Below are positions 1 to 9,128 of a stretch of DNA of 64,000 nt, piece by piece. This stretch comes from Vulcanimicrobiota bacterium (GTDB taxonomy: Bacteria > Vulcanimicrobiota > Xenobia > Xenobiales > JADMJV01). Below the pieces are notes generated by a model. That model did no database searches. It had not been told where the DNA came from and worked only from the letters and a program-made list of their open reading frames with translations. The stretch is taken from the NCBI GenBank assembly GCA_017307785.1, contig JAFKGI010000002.1:1-64000 (forward strand), read 5' to 3'. Each line of letters begins with the position of its first letter. The first letter of the stretch is position 1. The translations under genes and the position numbers were made by a program.

Positions 1-400
1 TCTCGGGATGCTTGATCAGCTCGTTGGCCGCATGGTAGGCGCCAAAGCTGCTACCTACGGTGGCAATCGGCATCTTGCCGTTGCAGTCGTGATAGATCAA
101 GGGCACCAACTCCTCGGTGACGTGGCGATCATAGAGAGCCTGGCGATGAGCCCGCTCCGGAGCGGAGATCTGACGATTCATCCAGCTCTCGCGATTGATG
201 GCCGAAACACAGAACAGCTTGACCATTCCCTGTTGAATGAAAGGCCCGAGCGTGTCGAGCATCCCCTGGCGCTCGTACTCTTCGAAGTCCTGATCGGCGG
301 TCGGGAAAACCATCACGGGAACGCCAAAATGCCCGTAGATGGCTACGGGCATCTGTCGGTTCAGGACCTGGCTTTGATAGGGGACTTTGGTGACCCGCAT
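1..400 (-). CDS. Esterase-family alpha/beta hydrolase, 3' part outside the window
   Basis: Reading the minus strand from ATG at 398-400 gives about 133 residues before the window edge. The start of the protein matches the putative esterase family: a strand ending in VMVFPT near residue 32, a region LFCVSAINRESW, and a nucleophile elbow GSSFGAYHA near residue 117 that fits GxSxG with a central serine. The Asp and His of the triad would lie beyond the edge. It is clearly related to the complete esterase at 57361-58071, which shares YGH.G.PV.VFPT, LFCV and the elbow. Its ATG overlaps the stop of the upstream 70-residue gene as TAATG, so the two should be co-translated. The substrate is unknown; such proteins act on esters or acyl groups. 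The family call is firm, the function is not. Confidence 0.85.
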   Translation of the reverse strand, partial: MRVTKVPYQSQVLNRQMPVAIYGHFGVPVMVFPTADQDFEEYERQGMLDTLGPFIQQGMVKLFCVSAINRESWMNRQISAPERAHRQALYDRHVTEELVPLIYHDCNGKMPIATVGSSFGAYHAANELIKHPE

Positions 401-612
401 TAGCGAGTCAGGGCCTCGTTCAGAACCTCACGTCCTTCAAGTCCCTGCAGCCAGAACTCGGGATAATTCTGACAAGCCTTGAGACCCGGGCAGGTCAGGC
501 AGCGCTTGGTGCGCATGTTGACTTCACGGATGCGGCGATCACGGCACTGCGGATCGAAAAACTCGTGGTCGTCATAGTAATTTTCCAGATAATGTTCGCT
601 GTAATTCGGCAC
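400..612 (-). CDS. Small Cys-rich protein coupled to the esterase
   Basis: This 70-residue protein starts at GTG (610-612) behind GGAG with 7-base spacing. It is acidic and aromatic at the N-terminus (NYSEHYLENYYDDHEFF) and has four cysteines, C23 and a cluster CLTCPGLKAC, which could bind a metal or an iron-sulfur centre. No signal peptide or membrane segment is visible. The stop codon overlaps the esterase start (TAATG), which supports it being a real gene and a functional partner of that enzyme. I do not recognise the family. The four-Cys arrangement with a basic stretch (RDRRIREVNMRTKR) between C23 and the CxxC could also be a small zinc-stabilised nucleic-acid or protein-binding module. 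Confidence 0.7.
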   Translation of the reverse strand: MPNYSEHYLENYYDDHEFFDPQCRDRRIREVNMRTKRCLTCPGLKACQNYPEFWLQGLEGREVLNEALTR

Positions 613-688
613 GATTCACTCCAAGTTCGGTTCCAGCGGGTTGCAGGGCAACCCAAGTCGGGAAGTTTATCTCCTACGCGTAAGGATG

Positions 689-1837
689 TCAAACATGACC
701 TTTGGCCTTCGCAAATGGCGAGAAGAGATGCTTCTTCTTCATGAAATACCCCTCTACCGTGTGAAAACTGAGATAGCTCACCAGGCAAGCCACCACCAGC
801 GTGCTGCCATTGACGATAGCCAGGCTGGTCGGGTCGCGAAAGTCTAAACCCAGGCGCCCGAACCCCTGCACCAGCCACCACTGCACGATGCGGTGATACA
901 TATAGAGGCCGTAAGTGTACTTGGAAAAGTTCACCATCGGTTTGATACGACCCCAACTGAACCGGTGATGCTGATAGACGATCTGAGAAATCATCAGCCA
1001 GCAACAGAAGAAGGCGGTGAACGGACCGTAAATCGGCATCCACAGCTTGTTCTCCAAAGACCAGTATCCGATCCAGAACATCAATCCGAAAAATAGCAAA
1101 GTCAGCAACATCACCAGGCCATAACCCAGCCCCCGCAACGGGCGCTCCAAAGCCTGGGGACGGGCGTAGTAGAGACACCCCAGCAGAGTGCCGCTGGAAA
1201 TATAGAGAAAACAGGGGATCGTGTGATTGCTCCAGGTCACCACATCGTCCCAGTAATAGAACTGGGAAGCCCAGGCCAACAGCCAGAACAGGACTCCCCC
1301 CCAGCGCAGCCCCACCACTCCGAAAAAAACGAAGACCAGCGGCCAGATCAGATAGAACTGCTCTTCGATGCCGACCGACCAGAGCAAGGACAACTGGGAG
1401 TTCGTAACCAGGCCTGGCGTATGGGTCAGGCGCAGCAACTCGAAGTTCGGCAAAAAGAACAAATAGGGCCAGAGTCGCTCGTCCAGATGACCGGGATAAA
1501 ACCCGAACATGTATCCGAGCACAATAAAATAGCAGGGCCAGATGCGTAGAATTCGGCGCACGTAGAAGTTGCGCAGCGAGAAGCCGCCCGTGCTCTCTAA
1601 TTCTCGAAGCATCAGATAGGTGATGAGGAATCCGCTCATGGCCATAAACAGGCGCACGCCGAAGATGCCGTTACCGAAGAGGAAAGCCAGAACCGCCATG
1701 GGCAGACCCTGCAGGTCGGGCTGGGCAGCCAGACGGTCCACCGAGACCTCCCAAAGCAGGTGAGTGGAGATGGGAAAGAAGCAGGCAAAGGTGCGAACGG
1801 CATCGAGACTGGAGAAATGGGCCTTGGAGTTGCTCAC
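689..1837 (-). CDS. OafA/acyltransferase-3 family membrane acyltransferase
   Basis: The 382-residue protein is an integral membrane acyltransferase that would acetylate or acylate a cell-surface sugar, lipid or peptidoglycan component. It opens with LDAVRTFACFFPISTHLLWE, the family's Arg and His region (R..A...V...H), followed by FGVRLFMAMSGFLITYLM and RRILRIWP, all typical of acyltransferase 3. About ten hydrophobic segments follow. The family usually has 340-400 residues, so it is complete without a SGNH domain. The start is GTG at 1835-1837, which overlaps the stop of the upstream HTTM gene as GTGA, so the two membrane proteins are translationally coupled and probably act on one substrate. 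The acceptor cannot be deduced. Confidence 0.9.
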   Translation of the reverse strand: MSNSKAHFSSLDAVRTFACFFPISTHLLWEVSVDRLAAQPDLQGLPMAVLAFLFGNGIFGVRLFMAMSGFLITYLMLRELESTGGFSLRNFYVRRILRIWPCYFIVLGYMFGFYPGHLDERLWPYLFFLPNFELLRLTHTPGLVTNSQLSLLWSVGIEEQFYLIWPLVFVFFGVVGLRWGGVLFWLLAWASQFYYWDDVVTWSNHTIPCFLYISSGTLLGCLYYARPQALERPLRGLGYGLVMLLTLLFFGLMFWIGYWSLENKLWMPIYGPFTAFFCCWLMISQIVYQHHRFSWGRIKPMVNFSKYTYGLYMYHRIVQWWLVQGFGRLGLDFRDPTSLAIVNGSTLVVACLVSYLSFHTVEGYFMKKKHLFSPFAKAKGHV

Positions 1838-3201
1838 GAGCGTCCCGGACCCCACTTCCACTCCTGATTCAGAACCTGGGTCGAGACCGGCTGGCCTAAC
1901 TCCACAATCCATTCTTCCAGCACCAGACCCTCGCGCACCCCCAGATTCTTGGAGACCCTTTGAAAGTACAGGGGCAGAGCCTGGGGAGCGGTGGTGGCCA
2001 GGGCTCGCACCAGCACGACCGTCCAGGTATAGCGGGCGCCTTCTCCGGGGACGTCGCTCCAAAGCAGTCGGCCGTGTTCATCGCGCAAGCGAAAGAAGAC
2101 GGCGAAATTCGGCGGAGTCGGAGAAAAGGTATTGTATCGATGATTGAGGCCCAGATTGTCGACCAGGACCTGAAAGGCCCGGAAAGGCAGCCACCCTAGC
2201 AACACCTGGCGCGTCCCGTAGGCCGTCGACTCGAGCGCCGCCAGTCCCGGCACCGGTGAGCGCAAGGATGGCTCTTCGGGATAGACGCGGTGGACCGGCA
2301 GCGCCGACCAGAGGATCATGGCCGCGTGCAAAGCCACCCAGATTCGCTTGGGGAGAGCAGGGGATGGCGACTCGGGCCTGGAGCGGGCCGGTAGATACAT
2401 CAGATAGAGCGCCATCATGGCGGGCGGATACAGACCCACGTCGTAAAAGAGCCAGAGTCCCGTATGCATGACAAGTCCGATGGCGATGGCCAGTCTTCGG
2501 GTCGGCCACCACAACAACCAGATCGGAAAGGTCAACTCCCAGCAAAGGACCAGCCAGGTCGACAAGGCCATCAAGCCCGCCCACAGACTCCCGGAACCGG
2601 GGGCCCACTCGGCCAGACGGCTGAAGTTCGGGTTCTGAGTGACCCTCAACAGAGCGCTGCCGTCCCACCAGTTGATACCCATCAACTTGTAGAAGCCGCT
2701 TTCCAGGTAAATCACCATCTGCAAAAGCTGCAGCACTCGCACCGGTCCACTCCACAGGCTCTGTCGACGCCACCATCCGAAGCGGGAATCCAAAGACCAT
2801 TCTCGTCCGCAGGGAGTCCAGAGCAAACACAGCAGAGCGCATTGCACCACCTGCAACCCTCCTTCGCTGGTGGCCCAGGCCAGGTGATTGCGAAGATTGA
2901 GGAGCACCAGCCACAAACCCAAAAGCGAGACCGGGGTCAGCAAACCCACCAGGCTGGTCAAGCCGCAGACAAACCCCAGTCCGAGAAAGAGGCGCACGCT
3001 CTCGGGCGAGCGTCCAACCAGCCAATCCGTCCAAAGCGAGGGCCGAACCATCACGGGGCCGCCCAGCCATTGACTTTCCTGCAGAGCCAGCAAAATCGCG
3101 GCCACTCCCAGAGCGGCAAAAGCGATACGCATGCATGCGAGTGTTCGAGGACAGAGAGGGGCGGCAAGCCAGCTCAGCAGCCTATCCTTGGTCGCGCCCA
3201 T
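1834..3201 (-). CDS. HTTM-domain (vitamin K carboxylase-like) membrane protein
   Basis: This 455-residue polytopic protein resembles the HTTM family, the membrane domain of gamma-glutamyl carboxylase. Visible signatures are LLNLRNHLAWATSEGGLQVVQCALLCLLWTPCG split over two helices, YLESGFYKLMG followed by WWDGSALL, and WELTFPIWLLW with MHTGLWLFYDVG. After about residue 290 there is a soluble tail with NHRYNTFSPTPPNFAVFFRL. Bacterial HTTM proteins are mostly uncharacterised and often sit beside surface-modification enzymes; here the next gene, overlapping by 4 bases, is an acyltransferase. Reasonable inference is a pair that modifies or reads an envelope lipid or glycan. The carboxylase reaction itself should not be assumed. 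Confidence 0.8.
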   Translation of the reverse strand: MGATKDRLLSWLAAPLCPRTLACMRIAFAALGVAAILLALQESQWLGGPVMVRPSLWTDWLVGRSPESVRLFLGLGFVCGLTSLVGLLTPVSLLGLWLVLLNLRNHLAWATSEGGLQVVQCALLCLLWTPCGREWSLDSRFGWWRRQSLWSGPVRVLQLLQMVIYLESGFYKLMGINWWDGSALLRVTQNPNFSRLAEWAPGSGSLWAGLMALSTWLVLCWELTFPIWLLWWPTRRLAIAIGLVMHTGLWLFYDVGLYPPAMMALYLMYLPARSRPESPSPALPKRIWVALHAAMILWSALPVHRVYPEEPSLRSPVPGLAALESTAYGTRQVLLGWLPFRAFQVLVDNLGLNHRYNTFSPTPPNFAVFFRLRDEHGRLLWSDVPGEGARYTWTVVLVRALATTAPQALPLYFQRVSKNLGVREGLVLEEWIVELGQPVSTQVLNQEWKWGPGRS

Positions 3202-3363
3202 AGAGGTCGTGCTTCTTGGCTCGACCGACTCACGCCTTTGCCACGCGGCCGGATCACGAATTGGGCGAATTTGACCAGTCCGACAGGAAAAGGAACGCCC
3301 TCGACTAACACCGAGCCTTTAAGACAGTTCTACGGTTCTGGGTTACCAGAGGAGGGCCTTTCG

Positions 3364-4071
3364 GTGTTCGGTAGTTTATTCGGCGGTAAGCCCAAGAAGG
3401 CGCAATTCAAGCTGCAACCCCGTCAAGAGGTTGAAGTAGAGATGCAGGTTGGCAACAACGGCGCCTATGAGGCCTATTTTGTGCAGGTGCAAGAAGTGCA
3501 CAAGAAACGGGTGGTCCTGCAGATCCCCGGCAGCGAACGCAAACCGATGCGCGTGGGCGACGGTCAGGAAGTCACCATCTCGACCCTGATCGACGACAAC
3601 CTGGTTTCCTACAAGGGCTTCGTTATGGGAGCGCGTGACCGCGACTTCGACGTGATATATCCCCCCAAAGAGAAAGACGTGGAGGAACTGAGCTTTCCGC
3701 CGCGCGACGACGATTTCAAGATCGAGGTCAACATCTCGGTCGAGTTCCGCGCCATGTCCACCGCCCATACCCAGGTGGCCAAAACCCACAGCGTGACCAA
3801 CAACGGCCTTTTCCTGATCACCAATCTGCCCATCCCGAAGGCCACCCAACTGTTGATGGAAGTGGAGATCCCCAACGGCTCCGAGATCAACACCAAGGGC
3901 AAGGCGCTCTCCAGCGTGGAGGACAGCTCCAGTGGTCGCCGTCAATACATTACCGAAGTAGAATTTGACTCCGACATCTCCGACAAGGACCGTGCCTCGC
4001 TGATTCGTTGCGCCATGTTCTTCAAGGCCCGTCAGAACCGCGCGGAAAAGCGTCTGGCCGAGGGCGGCTAA
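3364..4071 (+). CDS. PilZ-domain protein with YcgR-like N-terminal domain
   Basis: The 235-residue protein has the layout of flagellar-brake-type c-di-GMP effectors: an N-terminal beta-rich domain (GDGQEVTIST...VSYKGFVMGARDRDFDVIYPP, residues 55-110) and a C-terminal PilZ-like barrel (residues 120-220). In PilZ proteins c-di-GMP is bound by RxxxR and [D/N]xSxxG. Here the first motif is reduced to a single Arg (EFRAMS) and the second reads SVTNNGLFL, so binding may be weak or lost. The start is GTG at 3364 behind GGAGG (3351-3355) with 8-base spacing; the frame is open far upstream but only antisense to the HTTM gene. A strong terminator follows. With pilins in the same region, a role in surface motility or exopolysaccharide control is plausible. 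Confidence 0.82.
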   Translation: MFGSLFGGKPKKAQFKLQPRQEVEVEMQVGNNGAYEAYFVQVQEVHKKRVVLQIPGSERKPMRVGDGQEVTISTLIDDNLVSYKGFVMGARDRDFDVIYPPKEKDVEELSFPPRDDDFKIEVNISVEFRAMSTAHTQVAKTHSVTNNGLFLITNLPIPKATQLLMEVEIPNGSEINTKGKALSSVEDSSSGRRQYITEVEFDSDISDKDRASLIRCAMFFKARQNRAEKRLAEGG

Positions 4072-4101
4072 AGCCCGCAAGACCCGTCGGCCCAAAAAGA
4101 A

Positions 4102-4134
4102 AGAGACCCGAGCCAACTGGCCGGGTCTCTTTTA
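4102..4134. terminator. Bidirectional intrinsic terminator
   Basis: A 9-base-pair stem, AGAGACCCG (4102-4110) with CGGGTCTCT (4122-4130), is followed by TTTT on the plus strand. On the minus strand the mirror-image stem is followed by T-rich sequence (TTTCTTTTTGGGCC). It sits between the convergent PilZ gene and glgB, so it can serve both. Confidence 0.85.
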
Positions 4135-4148
4135 CTTTCAGGCGAGGC

Positions 4149-6107
4149 TTAGCGCTTGTTGGCTTTGCCTCGCACGGCGCGCTTCTTCGCATTCAGCTCG
4201 GCCGTTTCTTCGGCCGGCGTGGGTGGGGCGGCGACTTCCAGGATGAGAGAAGCCAGCGGACCGACGTGCACGGTCAGTACGCCGTCCACCGGAACGACAG
4301 TCTTCTCCACCATTTCCACACCGCTGCCCCCGAAGCGATGCTCGTCACTATTGATGACGACCTTGCAAGCCTCGGCGAAGGGGACCGGAATGGCATATTC
4401 CTTTACTTCAGCCGTCGTGTTCAGAACAAACACCAGGCGCGCGTCCCCTTCTCGGCCCTGGCGCATCCAGCTCAGCAAGCAGCGCTCGGCGTTGTCACAG
4501 TCCAACCAGCGGAAACCTTCGGGACGCGAATCGAAGCGGTAGAGCGCCGGATAGCGACGGTACAACTGCTGCAAAGCGGTGGTGTATTGCAACAGACCGC
4601 GATGCTTCTCATTGCCCATCGCCTCCCAATCCAGCGATCGCTCCTCACTCCACTCACGCCACTGACCAAACTCACTGCCCATGAACAGCAGCTTCTTACC
4701 GGGGTGGCCCAACTGGTGAGCATACAGGGTGCGCAGATTGGCGCGTTTCTGCCACTCGTCCCCCGGCATTTTGTCCAACATCGACTTCTTCAGATGCACC
4801 ACTTCATCGTGCGAGAACGGCAGCAAGTAGTTCTCCGAGTAGTGGTACATCATGCCGAAGGTCAACTGATGATGATGCCAGCGACGGTGGATCGGCTCAC
4901 GCGCGAAATAGTCCAGCACGTCGTGCATCCAGCCCATGTTCCACTTGAAAGTGAAGCCCAGGCCACCTTCCGCTACCGGATGGGTCACGCGTGGAAAGGA
5001 CGTCGACTCCTCCGCAAAGGTCATCACGTCCGGATACTCCTCGCCCAGGACGCGGTGCAGTTCTTGCAAGAAAGAGATAGCCTCGAGATTCTCTCGACCG
5101 CCGTGCATGTTAGGCAGCCACTCCCCTTCCTTGCGGCCGTAGTCCAGATAGAGCATCGAGGCGACCGCGTCGACTCGCAGACCATCGATATGGAAGTGCT
5201 CGATCCAGAACAGCGCGCTGGAAATCAAGAAGTTGCGGACCTCGTTGCGTCCATAGTTGAAAATCAGCGTGCCCCACTCGGGATGAGCGCCCTGGCGCGG
5301 ATCAGAGTGTTCGAACAGATGGGTTCCGTCAAAGTAGCCCAATCCGTGACCATCGGTGGGAAAGTGGGCCGGCACCCAGTCCAGGATCACGCCGATACCG
5401 GCCTGATGGAGCTGGTCGACCAGGTAGCGGAAATCATCGGGAGTCCCATAGCGAGCCGTGGGCGCAAAGTAGCCGGTCGCCTGATAACCCCAGGAGCCGT
5501 CGTAAGGAAACTCGGTGACCGGCAGTAGCTCCACGTGAGTGTAGCCGATGCGGCTCAGGTGATCGATCAACCGCGGCGCCAGCTCGCGATAGGTCATCCA
5601 GCTGTTGTCCAGATTGCGCAGCCAGGATCCAAGATGAGCCTCATAAATCGAGATGGGCGACTCCAGCGGCTTACTCTCTTTGCGCAGTGCCAGCCAGTGC
5701 TCATCGCCCCACTGATAGCGGTCCAGATCGTAGATCACCGAAGCGTTGGAGGGGCGTAGCTCTCCTTGAAAGGCGTAGGGGTCGGATTTCTCGAGAAGTC
5801 CGCCGTTGCGGGCCGTAATACAGTATTTGTAGCTCGTGCCTTCTTCCAACCCGGGCAGAAAGGCCGACCAGATGCCCGTCTCGCGGTCGAAGTGCTGCAT
5901 AGGCGTGGCGTTGCGACTCCAGCCGTTGAAGCTGCCCATCAAGTGGACTCTTTCCGCGTTGGGAGCCCAGACCGCGAAGTGCACGCCGCGCAGGCCGTCG
6001 ATATTACAAAGATGGGCGCCCAGCTTGCGGTAACTGCGGAAAAGCTTGCTGCTGTTCCAAAGATAGCGGTCCACGTCGGACATTGTGGTGTGTTGAAGCG
6101 TAGTCAT
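4149..6107 (-). CDS. glgB: 1,4-alpha-glucan branching enzyme
   Basis: GlgB cuts alpha-1,4 chains and re-attaches them as alpha-1,6 branches in glycogen. The 652-residue protein has the expected order: an N-terminal carbohydrate-binding module (CBM48) with [21 protein letters not shown] near residues 42-63, a GH13 barrel, and a C-terminal beta domain. GH13 motifs are intact: [15 protein letters not shown] (nucleophile Asp), TFAEEST (acid Glu) and FSHDEVV (third Asp). YEAHLGSW and [16 protein letters not shown] are characteristic of branching enzymes. A short basic, alanine-rich tail (after about residue 635) is not part of the fold. The gene is monocistronic here; no glgA, glgC or glgP is visible nearby. 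Confidence 0.97.
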   Translation of the reverse strand: MTTLQHTTMSDVDRYLWNSSKLFRSYRKLGAHLCNIDGLRGVHFAVWAPNAERVHLMGSFNGWSRNATPMQHFDRETGIWSAFLPGLEEGTSYKYCITARNGGLLEKSDPYAFQGELRPSNASVIYDLDRYQWGDEHWLALRKESKPLESPISIYEAHLGSWLRNLDNSWMTYRELAPRLIDHLSRIGYTHVELLPVTEFPYDGSWGYQATGYFAPTARYGTPDDFRYLVDQLHQAGIGVILDWVPAHFPTDGHGLGYFDGTHLFEHSDPRQGAHPEWGTLIFNYGRNEVRNFLISSALFWIEHFHIDGLRVDAVASMLYLDYGRKEGEWLPNMHGGRENLEAISFLQELHRVLGEEYPDVMTFAEESTSFPRVTHPVAEGGLGFTFKWNMGWMHDVLDYFAREPIHRRWHHHQLTFGMMYHYSENYLLPFSHDEVVHLKKSMLDKMPGDEWQKRANLRTLYAHQLGHPGKKLLFMGSEFGQWREWSEERSLDWEAMGNEKHRGLLQYTTALQQLYRRYPALYRFDSRPEGFRWLDCDNAERCLLSWMRQGREGDARLVFVLNTTAEVKEYAIPVPFAEACKVVINSDEHRFGGSGVEMVEKTVVPVDGVLTVHVGPLASLILEVAAPPTPAEETAELNAKKRAVRGKANKR

Positions 6108-6220
6108 GTTGATGGCTTCTCCTTGTAGTGTGCGTCATACACCATGTAGCCTGAGTCGCGAGGCCTAAACCTCTTTTTTTCCTCCGAGGGGTTCTTGTAA
6201 CATCGTTGAAAGCGATTCAA

Positions 6221-7090
6221 ATGCGTCGTTCCGTCCTCGTCGCCTGGATTTTTCTGGCAACTCTCCTCTCGGTAGGAATCCTCAGCGTGGTTTTCTACGA
6301 CCGGCTACCCTGGGTCGGGACTCATTTCGTTCACAAAGACATCGGACGCACCACGCGCTGGTCCGTGCTGCTACAAATCCAGGAAGGCAGCGCCCTGGGG
6401 AACCAGGCCAGCCTGGAAGATGTCCCCACTCCCAGCAAAGAAGCCGAACTCAAGGGCGTTTTTCTGCAGCAGGGCGAAGCCGCAGGCCAGGAATGGGCCC
6501 AACAGCTCCGCATGGAGTCCCTGGAATCCGTTCAGTACAGCTGGGAACAGAAAGACAACAAAGAACTTCTCAAATGCCTGATCGATGCGCGAGTGGGGCC
6601 ACTCGGAGGCCTGCGCAACCTGGAAGTCAAGCCGGCCAGCCGCTCCCTCTGGCTACGCCAGGAACTGCTGTCCAGCTGGATGCAAACGCTCTGGCCCCAG
6701 TTCCCGACCCGCGGACTCGAGCCCAAAGCCACCTGGAATTCCAGCGTCCCCTTCAAGATTCAGGCCCGCGAACTGGCCAATCCCGTCGACGCTCGCTGGG
6801 ACTGCACCTGGACCTTTCGCGGCATCTCCAATGACTCCAATGTGCCCCTGGCCATGATCGACGTGCAGGCCAACGCCAGCAGCCAGGGTCATGCACTGGA
6901 CGGCACCTTCAAGGGTGAAGTAGCCTACGCGGTGCCCACTCAACAAGTGGCCGCCACCCGAGGCGCTTTCCAATTACGCTACGCCATTCCCACTCAAGCC
7001 ACCGAGCAGTCCACCGTCGTCCTCCAGGAGTGCCTGCAAATCCAGTTCCAAACCCTGCGACTTATCCAGACCGCCCCGAAGACGCCTTAA
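6221..7090 (+). CDS. Membrane-anchored protein of unknown function
   Basis: From ATG 6221 the protein has 289 residues; an in-frame TTG at 6206 would add five. An N-terminal hydrophobic stretch (VLVAWIFLATLLSVGILSVVFY) preceded by two arginines looks like a signal anchor, leaving a soluble exported domain of about 260 residues. I recognise no family. The second half is rich in beta-like alternation (TVVLQECLQIQFQTLRL). The last 29 bases overlap the end of the convergent tgpA-like gene, so both genes share their 3' ends with no terminator between. Upstream lies the divergent glgB with only about 110 bases for both promoters. Confidence 0.7.
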   Translation: MRRSVLVAWIFLATLLSVGILSVVFYDRLPWVGTHFVHKDIGRTTRWSVLLQIQEGSALGNQASLEDVPTPSKEAELKGVFLQQGEAAGQEWAQQLRMESLESVQYSWEQKDNKELLKCLIDARVGPLGGLRNLEVKPASRSLWLRQELLSSWMQTLWPQFPTRGLEPKATWNSSVPFKIQARELANPVDARWDCTWTFRGISNDSNVPLAMIDVQANASSQGHALDGTFKGEVAYAVPTQQVAATRGAFQLRYAIPTQATEQSTVVLQECLQIQFQTLRLIQTAPKTP

Positions 7091-9128
7091 GGGCCAGTTT
7101 GAGTTCGGCCAGCAAGACTCGCGCTTGCTGATGCTCGGTCGAAGTGCTGGGTCGACCGGCATAAGCGACCATCTCGTGGAGTTCCACCAATCTCTGCAAG
7201 GACTCCAGGCCGGCAGCAGCTGCTCGCTGTCTGGGCGACTGACCGGGCGGAGCCGGTCCGAGCAACTGCCAGGCTTCCAACACCGCCGCCACCACCGGGT
7301 CCAGACGAGGCCGTGGCGCCAGGGCTCGCAACCCGGCCACACCCAGCAGGCCCAGGCCGATTCCCAATAACCAGAGAGCCAGGCGACTGGCGGAGATGCC
7401 CAGCTTGTCGCTCAGATACTGCAGGACCGCCAGGCCCAGCCAGCGATTGCGAGGCGCTGAGTCACTGTTCAGCTCGGGAGTCAGATCGCCACCCGGAGTT
7501 GGGTCGAACGTCATCCAGCCGTATCCCGGAATGTAGACCTCCACCCAGGCGTGAGCCTGGTCCCCATAGACTTCTCGGAAGCCGCTGAACGGATTGTAGG
7601 TGCCGGGCAAAAAGCCGGTACAGTAGCGGGCGGGAATCTTCTGGCTACGGCACATTACGGCCATAGCCGAGGCGAAATGCTCGCAGTAACCGCGGCGGCT
7701 CTCGAACAAGAAAGCGTCAACCGCGTCCTGATTGTCGGGGAAACGCGGTATCTCCAGGTCGTAGGCGTAGTTCGTGCTCAAGTAAAGCGCAATCGCGGAA
7801 GCGCGATCATAATAGCCATTGCGTCCGGCTGTCACCTGGCGACTCAAGTCGCGGACCCGGGACGGCAGATTGTCCGGCAACTGCAAGTAATTGCCGAGTT
7901 TGCGCAGTTCCGGATCGCGTCGAGGCAACCGACTCAAGCGCCGGGCCGACATGTGGGATTGGCGACTCACCACCGAGTAAACCATCTCCTTGTCCAAAAC
8001 GAAGGGCGCCCGCAAACATCCCGCCCGATCCTGATAGAGAATCTGGGATGGAAAGAACACCTGATAAGCGTCTGGGGAGAACAACACCAGATTGGATAGC
8101 GGTCGGTCGATATAAAAAATCTGCACGACGTCGGTGGCGTTGCTGGCCGTCGGCATGAAAGTAAACGGAGGATTGACCACGTTCAGGGTCTGCAATTCCT
8201 CTTCGGACTGCGCCCAGAACTGGCCGTCGTAGGTGTCGAAAGTCAGGCCTCGGAAATAACATTCCACGTTACTACGCACCTGGAAGACCCGTTCGTGATC
8301 CAGCTTTCCACGGGTCTGCAGATCGACGATCGAACTGAACCCTCCGTAACCGCTGGAATTGAACCGCGTCTCCTTGCGCATCTGCTCTTTGGACAACTGG
8401 GCCGGGTAGTAAGGGCTTTGCACCTCCCCCTTACTAGCCTCGGATTGGTCCATGCGATTCTGCATACTCATGGGCAGGGCACGAATGCGAAAGCCCTCCA
8501 GGCGCGGCATCAACAGGACCACCAGGAGGCCGCAGCTCAGCACGGAGAGACTCAACCCGAGGGCGCCACGCCAGGAGGGGACGCGACTGCCGCGGGCCGG
8601 TCTCCAGCCGGTGCGCTCCCCGACCAGTGAACGCACATTCCAACGCAAAGCCACTACGGCGCTCAAGTAATACACCGCCAGGTAGATGGCGAAAGTCAGG
8701 CTGATGCTGAGAACCGCCGCGACCGCCATCAAAATCAGGGCTGACAGGAGGGAATAGCTCAGATCTTTGCGGGTGGGCAAATCACAGCTATGCAGCGCCT
8801 GCAACCACATCAAAAGCTGAGCCAGAGGCTCGCGGGGGTCATAGAAATTATGGGAGAGACCGGTAAAAAAGTTAACCAGAGCCACGACCATCAACACCGA
8901 GAGAGCGGCCTTGATCTCCCAGTTGTTGCGCCGCCGCAAGCGATGACTGATCCACATTCCGAAGACAGTCATGGCCAGGCAAGGCCAGAAAAAAAAGGGC
9001 CAGTCCAGTTGCTCGGCAGTGGCCACCAGAGCCACCGTCACGTTGACTCCCACCCAGAAACGAAAGGCCGCCGAGTCTTCGGGAACTCGCTTGAGACTTT
9101 TGAGGAACTCGATCCAACCCTTAAGCAA
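7062..9128 (-). CDS. TgpA-like membrane transglutaminase
   Basis: The 688-residue protein matches the TgpA/DUF3488-transglutaminase architecture (about 670 residues): an N-terminal block of five to six membrane helices (residues 20-190), an extracytoplasmic region, and a papain-like transglutaminase core. The triad is visible as RGYCEHFASAM (Cys), GDQAHAWVEVYIPGYGW (His) and MTFDPTPGG (Asp). A further membrane helix (LALWLLGIGLGLLGVAGL) and a short cytoplasmic tail follow. The start is TTG at 9126-9128 with AGGAG seven bases upstream, overlapping the stop of the DUF58 gene by 8 bases. DUF58-TgpA pairs are common, usually with a MoxR ATPase, which is absent here. The biological substrate is unknown; proteins of this type act on envelope proteins or peptides. 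Confidence 0.92.
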   Translation of the reverse strand: MLKGWIEFLKSLKRVPEDSAAFRFWVGVNVTVALVATAEQLDWPFFFWPCLAMTVFGMWISHRLRRRNNWEIKAALSVLMVVALVNFFTGLSHNFYDPREPLAQLLMWLQALHSCDLPTRKDLSYSLLSALILMAVAAVLSISLTFAIYLAVYYLSAVVALRWNVRSLVGERTGWRPARGSRVPSWRGALGLSLSVLSCGLLVVLLMPRLEGFRIRALPMSMQNRMDQSEASKGEVQSPYYPAQLSKEQMRKETRFNSSGYGGFSSIVDLQTRGKLDHERVFQVRSNVECYFRGLTFDTYDGQFWAQSEEELQTLNVVNPPFTFMPTASNATDVVQIFYIDRPLSNLVLFSPDAYQVFFPSQILYQDRAGCLRAPFVLDKEMVYSVVSRQSHMSARRLSRLPRRDPELRKLGNYLQLPDNLPSRVRDLSRQVTAGRNGYYDRASAIALYLSTNYAYDLEIPRFPDNQDAVDAFLFESRRGYCEHFASAMAVMCRSQKIPARYCTGFLPGTYNPFSGFREVYGDQAHAWVEVYIPGYGWMTFDPTPGGDLTPELNSDSAPRNRWLGLAVLQYLSDKLGISASRLALWLLGIGLGLLGVAGLRALAPRPRLDPVVAAVLEAWQLLGPAPPGQSPRQRAAAAGLESLQRLVELHEMVAYAGRPSTSTEHQQARVLLAELKLALKASSGRSG

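Noticed and set aside
2464-3363. N-terminal extension of the PilZ gene
   Set aside because: The extension is antisense to the HTTM gene and low in order; GTG 3364 has a perfect RBS and starts right at the first homologous residue.
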